Source of the DNA: Rhizobium gallicum bv. gallicum R602sp
GTDB lineage: Bacteria > Pseudomonadota > Alphaproteobacteria > Rhizobiales > Rhizobiaceae
Assembly: GCF_000816845.1 (NCBI RefSeq)
Contig: NZ_CP006880.1
Span: 930,001-994,000, forward strand
Length of the DNA: 64,000 nt
Direction of reading: 5' to 3'
The first letter of the stretch is position 1, and every line of letters starts with the position of its first letter. Below the pieces are notes generated by a model. It was given only the letters and a program-made list of their open reading frames with translations. It was not told the origin of the DNA and searched no databases. This document shows positions 1-9,944 of this stretch, piece by piece. The translations under genes and the position numbers were made by a program.

Positions 1-74
1 ACGGGCGGCTATCGATCTTTGCACCAGACGTCTGGTTAATGAACGCGTTGGCATAGCAGCGGCGTTCATCTCGC

Positions 75-670
75 GTGAGGCAACATAGGACGCTGCCCGG
101 CTTGGCGTCAATTTTAAGTTGGGAGGAGGACGAGGTAGAAGCGAGCTTTAACGTTGCAAGGAGATCGTGCATCCCAGGTTGGTGGGTCGTCACAGCGTTG
201 GCGTGTGCCAGCGCCCTTGCATCAGTCGCCGTTGCCGACACGATTGAACCGATTACGGTAGCCGTTGCCAATTTTGACTTTAAGGACACGTCCGGCGAAG
301 CGGGTCACCAGCTCGGTGACCACGATGCTCGGTTGACGGCGTTTGCCTCAACCCTACGCGACAGTCTCTCGAAACGTAGCAAGATCATCATCACTTCGTT
401 GGCTTGCCAGAATGGGCGGTGCACGGCGCGCGAACCGGGATCGCGGAGCTTTCGAGAGAGGCGAAAACTGCTGGCGCGAATTACTTGCTCATAGGCGAGA
501 TTCACAAGATGAGCACCTTGGTGGGCTGGGCGAAGTATGTCCTGTTGGACATCCGCACCAACAAACCCACCTGCGACCGGTTTATAACGTATCGAGGCGA
601 TACAGGCGAAGCCTGGGACCGTGCTGCGAGATTTGTGGCAAATGACATTGAAAAGAATTGCATTCCGTGA
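75..670 (+). pseudogene. DUF2380-like exported protein, frameshifted
   Basis: Two overlapping reading frames together make one DUF2380-like protein. The first frame (from 75) holds a hydrophobic signal-like stretch (VVTALACASALASVAVA), then the VAVANFDFKDTSGE motif and the core up to about base 434. The second frame (stop at 670) continues with ELSREAKTAGANYLLIGEIH and the conserved tail. The switch lies roughly at 425-445 and needs a one- or two-base indel. Family members are small exported proteins of unknown function, common in Rhizobiales. It could be a sequencing error rather than a true pseudogene. The exact start is uncertain. Confidence 0.6.
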
Positions 671-977
671 GGCAGTTATTGCGACTACGGATCGGACCGT
701 CGTTAGGATCTGAGGTGCCGGAGACTAGGCTTCACTGTGCCTCGATCACCACCTGCGTCTCGGTCCTCTCAGCGCGTGCGGCCTCTTCATGCCGACGGCC
801 TCAGACATTGGTCCCGAACTATGCTTGAATGAACGCGAGATCCTTCATAGCAACATCCGTCTTGGGCTGCAGCGACGAAAACGAGTTATCGCGCTTCGTC
901 GCCAAACAATCGAAGAGACCGGAGATGGATGAGATTGAACAGCCCGTTCGGGTCAACTCGTGTGCTTCTCGATCCCG
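671..977. other. Intergenic, no gene recognised
   Basis: No frame in this stretch has a ribosome-binding site with a recognisable protein, and no strong hairpin was seen. Confidence 0.4.
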
Positions 978-1148
978 TTAGCCTCCATCGGCGGTGGCCG
1001 CTGTTTCGCGAAGACTCCTCGTCAATTGCTCGCTGTCGCCCGACAGGAGTTGACCATAGACGTGGAGCAAGCCGGCAAGGACGATGACAATGACGACGGC
1101 CGCCACGCTCCAGCCACTTTTGCCACGGGTGGATCCATCGTCCTTCAT
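978..1148 (-). CDS. Small single-pass membrane protein (56 aa)
   Basis: This short frame starts at an ATG (1148-1146) preceded by a strong AAAGGAGG ribosome-binding site. The 56-residue product has a charged N-terminus (MKDDGSTRGKSG), one membrane segment (WSVAAVVIVIVLAGLLHVYG, about residues 13-32) and a polar tail ending ATADGG. No family is recognised. A GGAAC-N16-CATT sequence lies upstream on the same strand (1212-1188), so it may be a stress-induced inner-membrane peptide, divergent from the gene at 1378. Being a gene rests on the ribosome-binding site and the membrane segment. Confidence 0.5.
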   Translation of the reverse strand: MKDDGSTRGKSGWSVAAVVIVIVLAGLLHVYGQLLSGDSEQLTRSLRETAATADGG

Positions 1149-1187
1149 TGCAAACCTCCTTTGACCGCTCTTCCGTCACGCCACCCC

Positions 1188-1212
1188 AATGCCTGGCAGT
1201 CAATGACGTTCC
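1188..1212 (-). promoter_or_regulatory. Possible EcfG/RpoE2-type promoter
   Basis: On the minus strand GGAAC (1212-1208) is followed after 16 bases by CATT. This fits the GGAAC-N18-TT form of the general stress promoter but lacks the usual GTT in the -10 element. It lies 40 bases upstream of the small membrane protein. Confidence 0.3.
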
Positions 1213-1329
1213 CGATCCGGGACCACGGTCTGAAGTACAGGAGGACTTTCGACTTGGTTTTTCATGAGGCCAAAGTCCGATCGATCTGGGACCGAAGTCC
1301 GACACAGGAGATCGGGCCGGATCGCTAGC

Positions 1330-1354
1330 GGAACAAACAAGCCATCCAGTGCTT
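1330..1354 (+). promoter_or_regulatory. Possible EcfG/RpoE2-type promoter
   Basis: GGAAC (1330-1334), 16 bases, then GCTT (1351-1354). This satisfies GGAAC-N18-TT but with a weak -10. It ends 23 bases before the ATG at 1378. Confidence 0.3.
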
Positions 1355-1377
1355 CCTCATTCATCAAAAAGCGGAGC

Positions 1378-1701
1378 ATGAAGATGACGTACGACCCTAG
1401 CAATCCGAACGATCCTAATCGCACAACGACCCCGAAGCCCGATCTAGACCTCCGCACGACACCGGTGGAGCACACCCGATCCAGCGCATGGGTGGGCTGG
1501 GCCGCCGCCATTGCAGCGATCGCCGTGATCGCGGTTGCCTACACCCTGTGGAGCGGTGCTCCGGATACCGATCCGCAGCCCACGGCATCCACGACGAATT
1601 CTGAGCCGACCCCTGGTCCGGCAAAGCCGATGGCGCCAGCTGATAACAGCAGCGCGACGCCGGCACCGGCGACCCCGCCGACCTCTCCCGCGCAGCAGTA
1701 A
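1378..1701 (+). CDS. Small membrane-anchored Pro/Ala/Thr-rich protein
   Basis: The product of about 107 residues has a polar N-terminus rich in Asn, Pro and Thr (MKMTYDPSNPNDPNRTTTPK), one membrane segment (WAAAIAAIAVIAVAYTLW, about residues 40-60) and a low-complexity Pro/Ala/Thr/Ser tail that is probably periplasmic. The ATG at 1378 is chosen because a GGAG lies just before it; the longer frame upstream has no such site. No enzymatic domain is seen. It is 17 bases upstream of the glycine-zipper gene and probably cotranscribed. Similar small proteins are common and unstudied in Rhizobium. Confidence 0.65.
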   Translation: MKMTYDPSNPNDPNRTTTPKPDLDLRTTPVEHTRSSAWVGWAAAIAAIAVIAVAYTLWSGAPDTDPQPTASTTNSEPTPGPAKPMAPADNSSATPAPATPPTSPAQQ

Positions 1702-1718
1702 ATAAGGAGGCGTTCAAA

Positions 1719-1973
1719 ATGATGAGAAAAATTGTCCTTGCCAGTGCCTTCGTTGGCGCCCTGGCATCTTGCACAGCAACGGAGAAGGGAACGGCCATTG
1801 GGGCCGGCACCGGAGCAGTTATCGGCGGGGCCGTAAGCAATAGCTGGGAGGGTGCTGCGGTCGGAGCCGTTGCTGGCGGTGTCGCTGGCGCCCTGATTGG
1901 CCGCTCGACCGAACGTCGGGGCTACTGCGTGTATCGAGACCGCTATGGACGGACCTACGAGGCGCGCTGCTAG
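1719..1973 (+). CDS. Glycine-zipper lipoprotein-like envelope protein
   Basis: This 84-residue protein starts with a signal peptide ending in a lipobox-like LASC (Cys about residue 18). It is followed by a glycine-zipper segment of alternating Gly/Ala (IGAGTGAVIGGAV and VGAVAGGVAGALIG). The tail YCVYRDRYGRTYEARC has two cysteines. The layout matches small YMGG/OsmB-like glycine-zipper lipoproteins of the outer membrane or periplasm, whose function is mostly unknown. An AAGGAGG lies 10 bases before the ATG. It follows the membrane protein gene at 1378 closely. Confidence 0.75.
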   Translation: MMRKIVLASAFVGALASCTATEKGTAIGAGTGAVIGGAVSNSWEGAAVGAVAGGVAGALIGRSTERRGYCVYRDRYGRTYEARC

Positions 1974-2301
1974 TAAGACGGCGGAATCGCATAGAGAATG
2001 GAGTTGGCTCCTTGGCAGGCGTGCGGCTCATTTATTGGGTTGTGGCCTTTTACCCAGGAACGGCGCGGGGTAAAGTGCCGCGCCCGCCCAACCCTGGTCC
2101 CGCGATGCCAGTGGCGCACCAGGGAGATACAAGCAGTGATCGGCCGGTGCGCTTAGAGCTACCGGCACAACGGCATCGACACCTGCCGCGAAGATCGAAA
2201 CGTGTTACCGATAGTCAGGCTGGGAGTTCCGACAGCCTGAGCGCTGAGCGAAGAATTTTGGCGGAAACAAGTGTAACGGCTGCACGGCCTAGTCGAGTGG
2301 C
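1974..2301. other. Intergenic, no gene recognised
   Basis: The only open frame here (2012-2305, plus) has no recognisable similarity, is biased in composition and lacks a ribosome-binding site. Confidence 0.4.
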
Positions 2302-3360
2302 TTAATCCCTTACACGGGTCTGTGCATACTCAGGGATTTTGAAACGCCGTCGATAGCCCCCTGGCGTCAAGCCGGTGACTCGCTTGAAGAGACGGCGGAA
2401 GAAAGCCGGTTCCTCGTAACCGACCTGCCAGCCTATCTCGTCGACCGATGACTCCGTCCGCTCCAACCGGCGTTTCGCATCCTCGATCCTTAGGCGCTGC
2501 ACGTAGGCGATCGGGCTCAATCCGGTCGCGGCTGTGAAACGGCGTTTGAAGGTGCGCTCGGCAAGTCCGGAGCGGCGGATCATTTCCTCAAGCGGGCTCG
2601 CCACGGGGAAATGCGTTGCCACCCATTCCTGAGCCGCCTGGACAGCGACGTCTCCATGATCATTACGGCCCTCGAATACCATGTAGGGCGTAAGTCCGTC
2701 CTGATGCCATTGGAGGGCAAAGCAGCGCGCAACTTCCTGTGCGGCGGTTGCACCCGCATGTCTAGCAATCAGGTAGAGGACTAAATCATGCCAGGTCATG
2801 GAGGCTCCGGAACTTACAAGTTCTTCGCGCTCGCCCGAGACGACCAGAACCCGCTCAGGGTGGATGTGGACCTGCGGAAAACCTGCCGCGAATGCGTTGG
2901 CGTAACCGAAATGTACCGTCGCCTCTGCGCCATCGAAGAGCCCTGTTTCGGCGAGCAGGAAGACACCGGAGCAAGCCGAGCATAGAAGCGCACCGCGCCG
3001 GTGCATGGCTCGAAGCCATTCTACGAGCTCCGGGTGTCGACCTTTTCGCCAGCCCTCAGGGCCAAGCAGGATGGAAGGGACGATAATGATGTCGGTTGTA
3101 TCAAGCGCGGTAATGCTGCGTTGGACCATGACGGGGATGCGACTGGCAAGCGACAGCGACCCGGATTCGAGCCCAACAATCTCGACCTGGAACGGTGGTG
3201 CGCGGCGCTGTGCGTCGCCTAGCGGAGGCATAATAACAAAGGCGTTCATCACGTCGAAGATGCCACTCAGCGTCGACACCACGGCCTCGGGAATGGCGAT
3301 GAGGCTGACATGAAGCGGCTCTGGACCCGTCTGCACCGTCTGCTCGGCGTTTCGCAGCAT
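2302..3360 (-). CDS. GlxA family transcriptional regulator (DJ-1/PfpI + AraC HTH)
   Basis: The 352-residue protein has a DJ-1/PfpI-like amidase-type domain (about residues 15-190, nucleophile-elbow region LLCSACSGVFLLAETGLFDG) followed by an AraC-type DNA-binding domain. That domain carries the signatures GLAERTFKRRFTAATGLSPI and IGWQVGYEEPAFFRRLFKR. Family members sense small metabolites and activate catabolic or stress genes; the ligand is not predictable. The start at 3360 (MLRNAEQTVQ) is preferred over a longer frame because AAAGGA lies just upstream and homologues begin near this point. It is divergent from the methyltransferase at 3541, which it may regulate. Confidence 0.85.
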   Translation of the reverse strand: MLRNAEQTVQTGPEPLHVSLIAIPEAVVSTLSGIFDVMNAFVIMPPLGDAQRRAPPFQVEIVGLESGSLSLASRIPVMVQRSITALDTTDIIIVPSILLGPEGWRKGRHPELVEWLRAMHRRGALLCSACSGVFLLAETGLFDGAEATVHFGYANAFAAGFPQVHIHPERVLVVSGEREELVSSGASMTWHDLVLYLIARHAGATAAQEVARCFALQWHQDGLTPYMVFEGRNDHGDVAVQAAQEWVATHFPVASPLEEMIRRSGLAERTFKRRFTAATGLSPIAYVQRLRIEDAKRRLERTESSVDEIGWQVGYEEPAFFRRLFKRVTGLTPGGYRRRFKIPEYAQTRVRD

Positions 3361-3540
3361 GTTAGATTTCCTTTGACGCAAGGACGACACGATAACGCGG
3401 ATGGAGCAACCGCGCCACGTACCGGTGGTGTGGCACGATCGACCCGTTTCTGGACAGTTCCGCTCTGCCGGGCACTCCCTAAAACTGCGATGCTCTCTCC
3501 CGCCCTCCGCTTCCGAAGGCTCTTGAACAGGGGAATTGAA

Positions 3541-4617
3541 ATGGGACATGTCCAAATCAGCACGATCGATTCTGCAAAGCTAGATACGCTTCTTTCGCGC
3601 GTGGTCGGAGATCTTTCGGCCGGCTATGGCGGCGTGATGGTGAGTCTTGGAAACCGGCTCGGCCTTTATAAGACAATGGCCGAAGCAGGCCCGCTTACAT
3701 CGCACGAGCTTGCCCGCCGCGCCGGATGCGCCGAACGCTACGTTCGCGAATGGCTCAATTCGCAGGTCGCTGGCGGCTATGTCGCTTACCACGCGATCAG
3801 CGGTACGTATGAGCTCACGCCGGAGCAAGCGCTTGTCCTTGCCGACGAGGATAGCCCTGTCTTCATTCCTAACGCCTGGGCAGTCCCTGCTTCAATGTGG
3901 GCGGACGAGGACAAGGCGGTGGAGGCCTTCCGCACTGGCAACGGCGTACCGTGGGGCGACCATGACGGACGTCTCTATTGCGGAGTTGCAGCCTTCTACC
4001 GCAATGCGTACAAGGCAAGCCTGGTCGCCGAATGGCTGCCGGCTCTCGATGGAGTCGTCGAAAAACTGAAGACCGGGGCATTTGTGGCCGATGTCGGCTG
4101 TGGACATGGACATTCCACCGCCCTCATGGCCAAGGCATTTCCGGCTTCGAGATTTTGTGGCTTCGACACTCATCAGGGCTCCCTGATCGAAGCCCGCAAG
4201 GTTGCCACAATGACAGGCATTTCGGAGCAGGCAACCTTCGCGGCAGCTCCGGCCGACAACTATCCAGGAAGCGGCTACGACCTGATCTGCTTCTTCGATT
4301 GCCTGCACGATATGGGAGATCCCGTTGCCGCGGCCGCACATGCCGCTAAGGCAATTGCACCAGATGGTACGGTCGTGCTCGTGGAACCCTTCGCCAACGA
4401 TCGGGTGGAAGACAATATCTCGCCGGTTGCTAGAATGTATTATGCGGCTTCTACGACGATCTGCTGCGCCCACGCAATTGCAGATGGCGGCCGTATGGTA
4501 CTTGGTGCGCAGGCTGGCGAAGCCCGCCTGGCTGGAGTCTTCCGCAAAGCGGGCTTCACCCGTTTCCGCCGCGCTATGGAAACGCCGTTCAACCTGATCC
4601 TCGAAGCACGGCTCTAA
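3541..4617 (+). CDS. Class I SAM-dependent methyltransferase with winged-helix N-terminus
   Basis: The 358-residue product carries an N-terminal winged-helix-like domain (GLYKTMAEAGPLTSHELARR, YVREWLNSQVAGGYV), as in many O-methyltransferase-type enzymes and Rv2258c-like proteins. A Rossmann methyltransferase domain follows, with the SAM motif FVADVGCGHGHSTALMAK at about residue 180. Substrate is unknown. The ATG at 3541 has AGGGGA at suitable spacing; the frame stays open upstream to 3310 but that part overlaps the divergent regulator and looks non-coding. The neighbouring GlxA-type regulator is the obvious candidate for control. Confidence 0.8.
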   Translation: MGHVQISTIDSAKLDTLLSRVVGDLSAGYGGVMVSLGNRLGLYKTMAEAGPLTSHELARRAGCAERYVREWLNSQVAGGYVAYHAISGTYELTPEQALVLADEDSPVFIPNAWAVPASMWADEDKAVEAFRTGNGVPWGDHDGRLYCGVAAFYRNAYKASLVAEWLPALDGVVEKLKTGAFVADVGCGHGHSTALMAKAFPASRFCGFDTHQGSLIEARKVATMTGISEQATFAAAPADNYPGSGYDLICFFDCLHDMGDPVAAAAHAAKAIAPDGTVVLVEPFANDRVEDNISPVARMYYAASTTICCAHAIADGGRMVLGAQAGEARLAGVFRKAGFTRFRRAMETPFNLILEARL

Positions 4618-4791
4618 TCTGGCGATCGTACACTCAGCAGGAGTGGTCTGCATTGGGACGCAGTGCCTCTTCCGTGAAAACATCCGGCGGAGACCACTTG
4701 CCGGCCCAAAGGACCGGTGACTGCGTAGCCTCACGCCGTCCACCTCTGCAGATTTCGCAAGTTGCAGCCGCCAGATTGGAGAGCATTGCAA

Positions 4792-5040
4792 ATGACATCA
4801 GCCACGAAACGGCCGCTCCGAACGGTGGAGCGGATGCTGCTCAAAATCTTGCGGGCCGTCACTGGAACTTTTGGCGGCAATGAGGAACCGCCAGCCACCA
4901 GTTGTGCGCTTTCGGCTCTAAATGATCACCTGATGAAAGACATAGGAGTTAGCCGCTTGGAAATCGATTTTGGCCACCTGGCACCCGCGGATCGTTGTTG
5001 TTTGGCATCTAGCATGAAGACAGGCACTCCTGGCGCTTAA
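4792..5040 (+). CDS. DUF1127-like small protein
   Basis: The 82-residue product contains LSALNDHLMKDIGVSRLEI, which resembles the DUF1127 (YjiS-like) signature (L..L.dr.L.DIGl.R.ei). Family members are small basic proteins abundant in alpha-proteobacteria; some affect RNA turnover or phosphate and carbon metabolism. The tail after the motif is longer than usual. The start at 4792 follows a GGAG 10 bases upstream; an earlier in-frame ATG at 4762 is possible. Confidence 0.55.
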   Translation: MTSATKRPLRTVERMLLKILRAVTGTFGGNEEPPATSCALSALNDHLMKDIGVSRLEIDFGHLAPADRCCLASSMKTGTPGA

Positions 5041-5126
5041 TGCTGCTAGACGGTTGCTCGGGGAGCGTCGGCTGCGCAGCGACCCTGCTCAACGAGCGAT
5101 CCCGCCAAATCCCGGGACTTCTCAAC

Positions 5127-5345
5127 TCACCAACCTCTCGGCGAGCCTTCGAAGTCGAAAGAATTCTGCGCCGCGAGTGCGGCAGCGCCCCTTGCCCATG
5201 AACTCGGAACCCAATCGGCGACGGGTTTCGGTTGGTGAAGAACGCGAATTCCTCCATTGTCCACGACGATGATCTCCGGATCGAACAGATTGACCATATC
5301 GGCCAGATGTCGCCCGATCCTCGAACACAGTCCGATGGAACCAAA
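5127..5345 (-). pseudogene. ROK-family regulator/kinase, C-terminal remnant
   Basis: On the minus strand, translation from about 5345 reads GSIGLCSRIGRHLADMVNLF, then DPEIIVVDNGGIRV, and stops at 5127. The stretch GRHLADMVNLFDPEIIVV is characteristic of the C-terminal lobe of ROK proteins (NagC/XylR-type repressors and sugar kinases). About 70 residues remain; the DNA-binding and ATP or zinc motifs are absent, and no start or ribosome-binding site is seen. It is read as a decayed gene fragment beside pobA. Confidence 0.6.
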
Positions 5346-5410
5346 AGTGTCAAGTCTTCTTGACGTTCGACGGATCTGACAAACTCATCGCGGAAAGCGA
5401 AACGCTTCGG

Positions 5411-7576
<2,166 letters not shown>

Positions 7577-7612
7577 CTTCGCTTCGGCTTGCGGGGGAGG
7601 GCTTTTGCACCG

Positions 7613-8368
7613 CTATTTCAAAACCAGCCGCAAGGCCTTTTGCGTCTCGTGCAAAAGAGGCAGATAGCGCTCGGCCATTTCCGATGCAGGGGCGTGGGCT
7701 GCCGGCGCTCCGATGTTGATTGCCGCAACCGTCTGACCTCGATCGTTTTCGACCGGAACGGCGATGGAGCAAAGGCCGATTTCAAGCTCTTGATCGATGA
7801 TGGCATAGCCTTTTGAGCGGATGCGGCGGAATTCGGCAATCAGGTCTTCCGGGTCTGTCTTGGTGTTCGGCGTGTTCTGCTTCAATTCCGTCCGGCCAAG
7901 AATAGCACGCGCTTCGCTTTCCGGCAGTGCTGCGAGCAGCACGCGGCCCATCGAGGCGCAATAGGCAGGCAGGCGGCTGCCAGGCGTCAGATTGATCGAC
8001 ATGACGCGGCGTTGCGAGGCGCGGGCGATATAGACGATCTCGCTGCCATCGAGAACCGAGGCCGAGGCGCTCTGTCCAGCCTTTTCGGACAATTGGTCGA
8101 GATGCGGTTGGATCTGCAGGGGCAAGGGCGTTGCCGAGAGATAGGCATGGCCGAGGCGCAGGATCTTCGGCGTCAATGTGAAGAACTTTCCGTCGTAATC
8201 CGCATAACCGAGCTCTGCGAGTGTCAGAAGCGAGCGGCGGACGGTGGCACGGTCAAGGCCGGCGAGCTTGGAAGCTTCTGTGATCGACAGACGCTGGTGC
8301 GTCTCACCGAAGGCTTCGATGACTTTCAAGCCGCGGGCAAAGCCGCTGACGAAATCCGTTTCCCGCAT
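7613..8368 (-). CDS. pcaR: IclR family transcriptional regulator, PcaR-type
   Basis: The 251-residue protein has an N-terminal winged helix (LSITEASKLAGLDRATVRRSL, about residues 27-50) and a C-terminal IclR effector domain (GRVLLAALPESEARAIL, ELEIGLCSIAVPVENDRGQ). The start MRETDFVSGFARGLKVIEAF is typical of the PcaR/PcaU/PobR branch. It is divergent from pcaIJF, matching PcaR of Agrobacterium and Rhizobium, which activates these genes in response to beta-ketoadipate. An inverted repeat in the 157-base intergenic region is a good operator candidate. Confidence 0.88.
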   Translation of the reverse strand: MRETDFVSGFARGLKVIEAFGETHQRLSITEASKLAGLDRATVRRSLLTLAELGYADYDGKFFTLTPKILRLGHAYLSATPLPLQIQPHLDQLSEKAGQSASASVLDGSEIVYIARASQRRVMSINLTPGSRLPAYCASMGRVLLAALPESEARAILGRTELKQNTPNTKTDPEDLIAEFRRIRSKGYAIIDQELEIGLCSIAVPVENDRGQTVAAINIGAPAAHAPASEMAERYLPLLHETQKALRLVLK

Positions 8369-8398
8369 TTTGCTGCCCTCCGATCAGAATTTTAAGTC

Positions 8399-8433
8399 TG
8401 TGCGATATATGAACAAAAGTCAAATAGCGCACA
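8399..8433. promoter_or_regulatory. Candidate PcaR operator between pcaR and pcaI
   Basis: Two 10-base arms, TGTGCGATAT (8399-8408) and ATAGCGCACA (8424-8433), form an inverted repeat matching 9 of 10 positions with a 15-base spacer. The left part, GTGCGATATATGAAC, is on the other strand GTTCATATATCGCAC, sharing the GTTC...ATCGCAC ends of the PcaR site I recall from Pseudomonas putida. It sits 31-65 bases upstream of pcaR and about 95-125 bases upstream of pcaI. The operator role is inferred. Confidence 0.5.
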
Positions 8434-8525
8434 AATTGTCTTGCCGCCGATTTCGTCTCGGCTTATTCGTTATCACGGGCATGGGAGGAGCGTGTCCCCG
8501 CCTATTCGGCAAGGAGAGATCCCGT

Positions 8526-9233
8526 ATGGACAAGACAATCAGGAGCGCGGCGGAAGCCGTCTGCGAAATCAGTGATGGCGCCAGCATCATGATCGGTGGT
8601 TTTGGCGGCTCAGGGGCGCCGATCGAGCTTATCCACGCGCTCATCGACAAGGGGCCGAAGAACCTGAGCGTCATCAACAACAATGCCGGCAACGGCCGCA
8701 TCGGCATCGCCGCGATGATCGACGCCGGCATGGTGCGGAAAATGATCTGCTCCTTCCCGCGTTCCTCGGATCCGCGTGCCTTCACGCAAAGATACCTCGC
8801 CGGGGAGATCGAGCTGGAACTTGTGCCGCAGGGGACGCTTGCCGAACGCATCCGTGCGGCCGGTGCCGGCATCCCGGCTTTCTACACGCCGACGGCCTAC
8901 GGCACCGAGCTTTCCGAAGGCAAGATAGTCGCCGAATTCGATGGCAGGCACTATGTCCAGGAGCGCTGGTTGAAGGCCGATTTTGCGATCGTGAAGGCGC
9001 ATATCGGCGACTTGCACGGCAATCTCACCTACAACAAAGCCGGCCGGAACTTTAACCCGCTGATGTGCATGGCGGCTGCAAAGACGATCGCACAGGTCTC
9101 GAAGATCGTGCCTGCGGGCGGGATCGATCCCGAACATGTCGTCACACCCGGCATCTTCGTCGACCGTCTCGTCGAGATATCCAATCCGCAGCAGGAAGAA
9201 GAGCTCGTTCGAGCCGGAGTGGCTTACCTATGA
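8526..9233 (+). CDS. pcaI: 3-oxoadipate CoA-transferase subunit A
   Basis: This 235-residue alpha subunit, together with PcaJ, moves CoA from succinyl-CoA to beta-ketoadipate. The family signature is present near the N-terminus (ISDGASIMIGGFGGSGAPIE), and the length is normal. The ATG at 8526 is preceded by AAGGAGAG; the frame is open further upstream, but that part overlaps the pcaR side. Its stop codon overlaps the pcaJ start (ATGA at 9230-9233), implying translational coupling of the two subunits. It is the first gene of pcaIJF, probably under the divergent PcaR-type activator. Confidence 0.95.
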   Translation: MDKTIRSAAEAVCEISDGASIMIGGFGGSGAPIELIHALIDKGPKNLSVINNNAGNGRIGIAAMIDAGMVRKMICSFPRSSDPRAFTQRYLAGEIELELVPQGTLAERIRAAGAGIPAFYTPTAYGTELSEGKIVAEFDGRHYVQERWLKADFAIVKAHIGDLHGNLTYNKAGRNFNPLMCMAAAKTIAQVSKIVPAGGIDPEHVVTPGIFVDRLVEISNPQQEEELVRAGVAYL

Positions 9234-9934
9234 CCGGCGATACCCGACCCGCGACGACTCGCGAAGACATCAAGCTTTCCAATGCTCAGATCGCCTGGCG
9301 TGCCGCTCAGGATATTGCCGACGGGGCCTATGTGAACCTCGGCATCGGCTTTCCCGAAATGGTGGCCCGCTACCAGCCGCCCGGTCGGCAGGCGATCTTC
9401 CATACCGAGAACGGTATCTTGAACTTCGGTGAAGCGCCACCTGTCGGCGAAGAAGACTGGGATCTGATCAATGCCGGCAAGAGGCCGGTGACGCTGAAGC
9501 TTGGTGCGTCCTTCTTCCACCACGCCGACAGTTTTGCCATGGTGCGCGGCGGCCATCTCGACGTCGCCATCCTCGGTGCCTATCAGGTTGCCCAGAACGG
9601 CGATCTGGCCAACTGGCGCGTCGGCAGCAAGGGCGTGCCGGCCGTCGGCGGCGCAATGGATCTCGTCCATGGGGCGAGACAGGTCTTCGTGATTACAGAA
9701 CACGTCACCAAGAACGGCGAGCCGAAGCTCGTCGAAAGATGCACTTTCCCGCTGACCGGCGTCGGCTGCATCACGCGCGTTTATACGAGCCACGCCATCG
9801 TCGACATTGTGAAGGGACATTTCGTGCTGCGTGAGAAGCTGGCGGCGATCTCGATCGAGGAACTGCAGGCCATGACCGGCGCGCCGCTCCACGTCGAGGG
9901 GCCAATTGCCGACCTTGTCGTGCCGGAACTTTGA
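9230..9934 (+). CDS. pcaJ: 3-oxoadipate CoA-transferase subunit B
   Basis: The 234-residue beta subunit forms the CoA-transferase with PcaI. It carries the catalytic-glutamate motif FHTENGILNFG (SENG-type, Glu about residue 63) and the GIGFPEMVARY stretch of the family. It starts inside the pcaI stop codon and ends 10 bases before pcaF. Together the three genes turn beta-ketoadipate into succinyl-CoA and acetyl-CoA. Confidence 0.95.
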   Translation: MTGDTRPATTREDIKLSNAQIAWRAAQDIADGAYVNLGIGFPEMVARYQPPGRQAIFHTENGILNFGEAPPVGEEDWDLINAGKRPVTLKLGASFFHHADSFAMVRGGHLDVAILGAYQVAQNGDLANWRVGSKGVPAVGGAMDLVHGARQVFVITEHVTKNGEPKLVERCTFPLTGVGCITRVYTSHAIVDIVKGHFVLREKLAAISIEELQAMTGAPLHVEGPIADLVVPEL

Positions 9935-9944
9935 GGAAGAGACC

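Noticed and set aside
2012..2305. Plus-strand open frame of 97 codons
   Set aside because: Biased composition, no ribosome-binding site and no family similarity.
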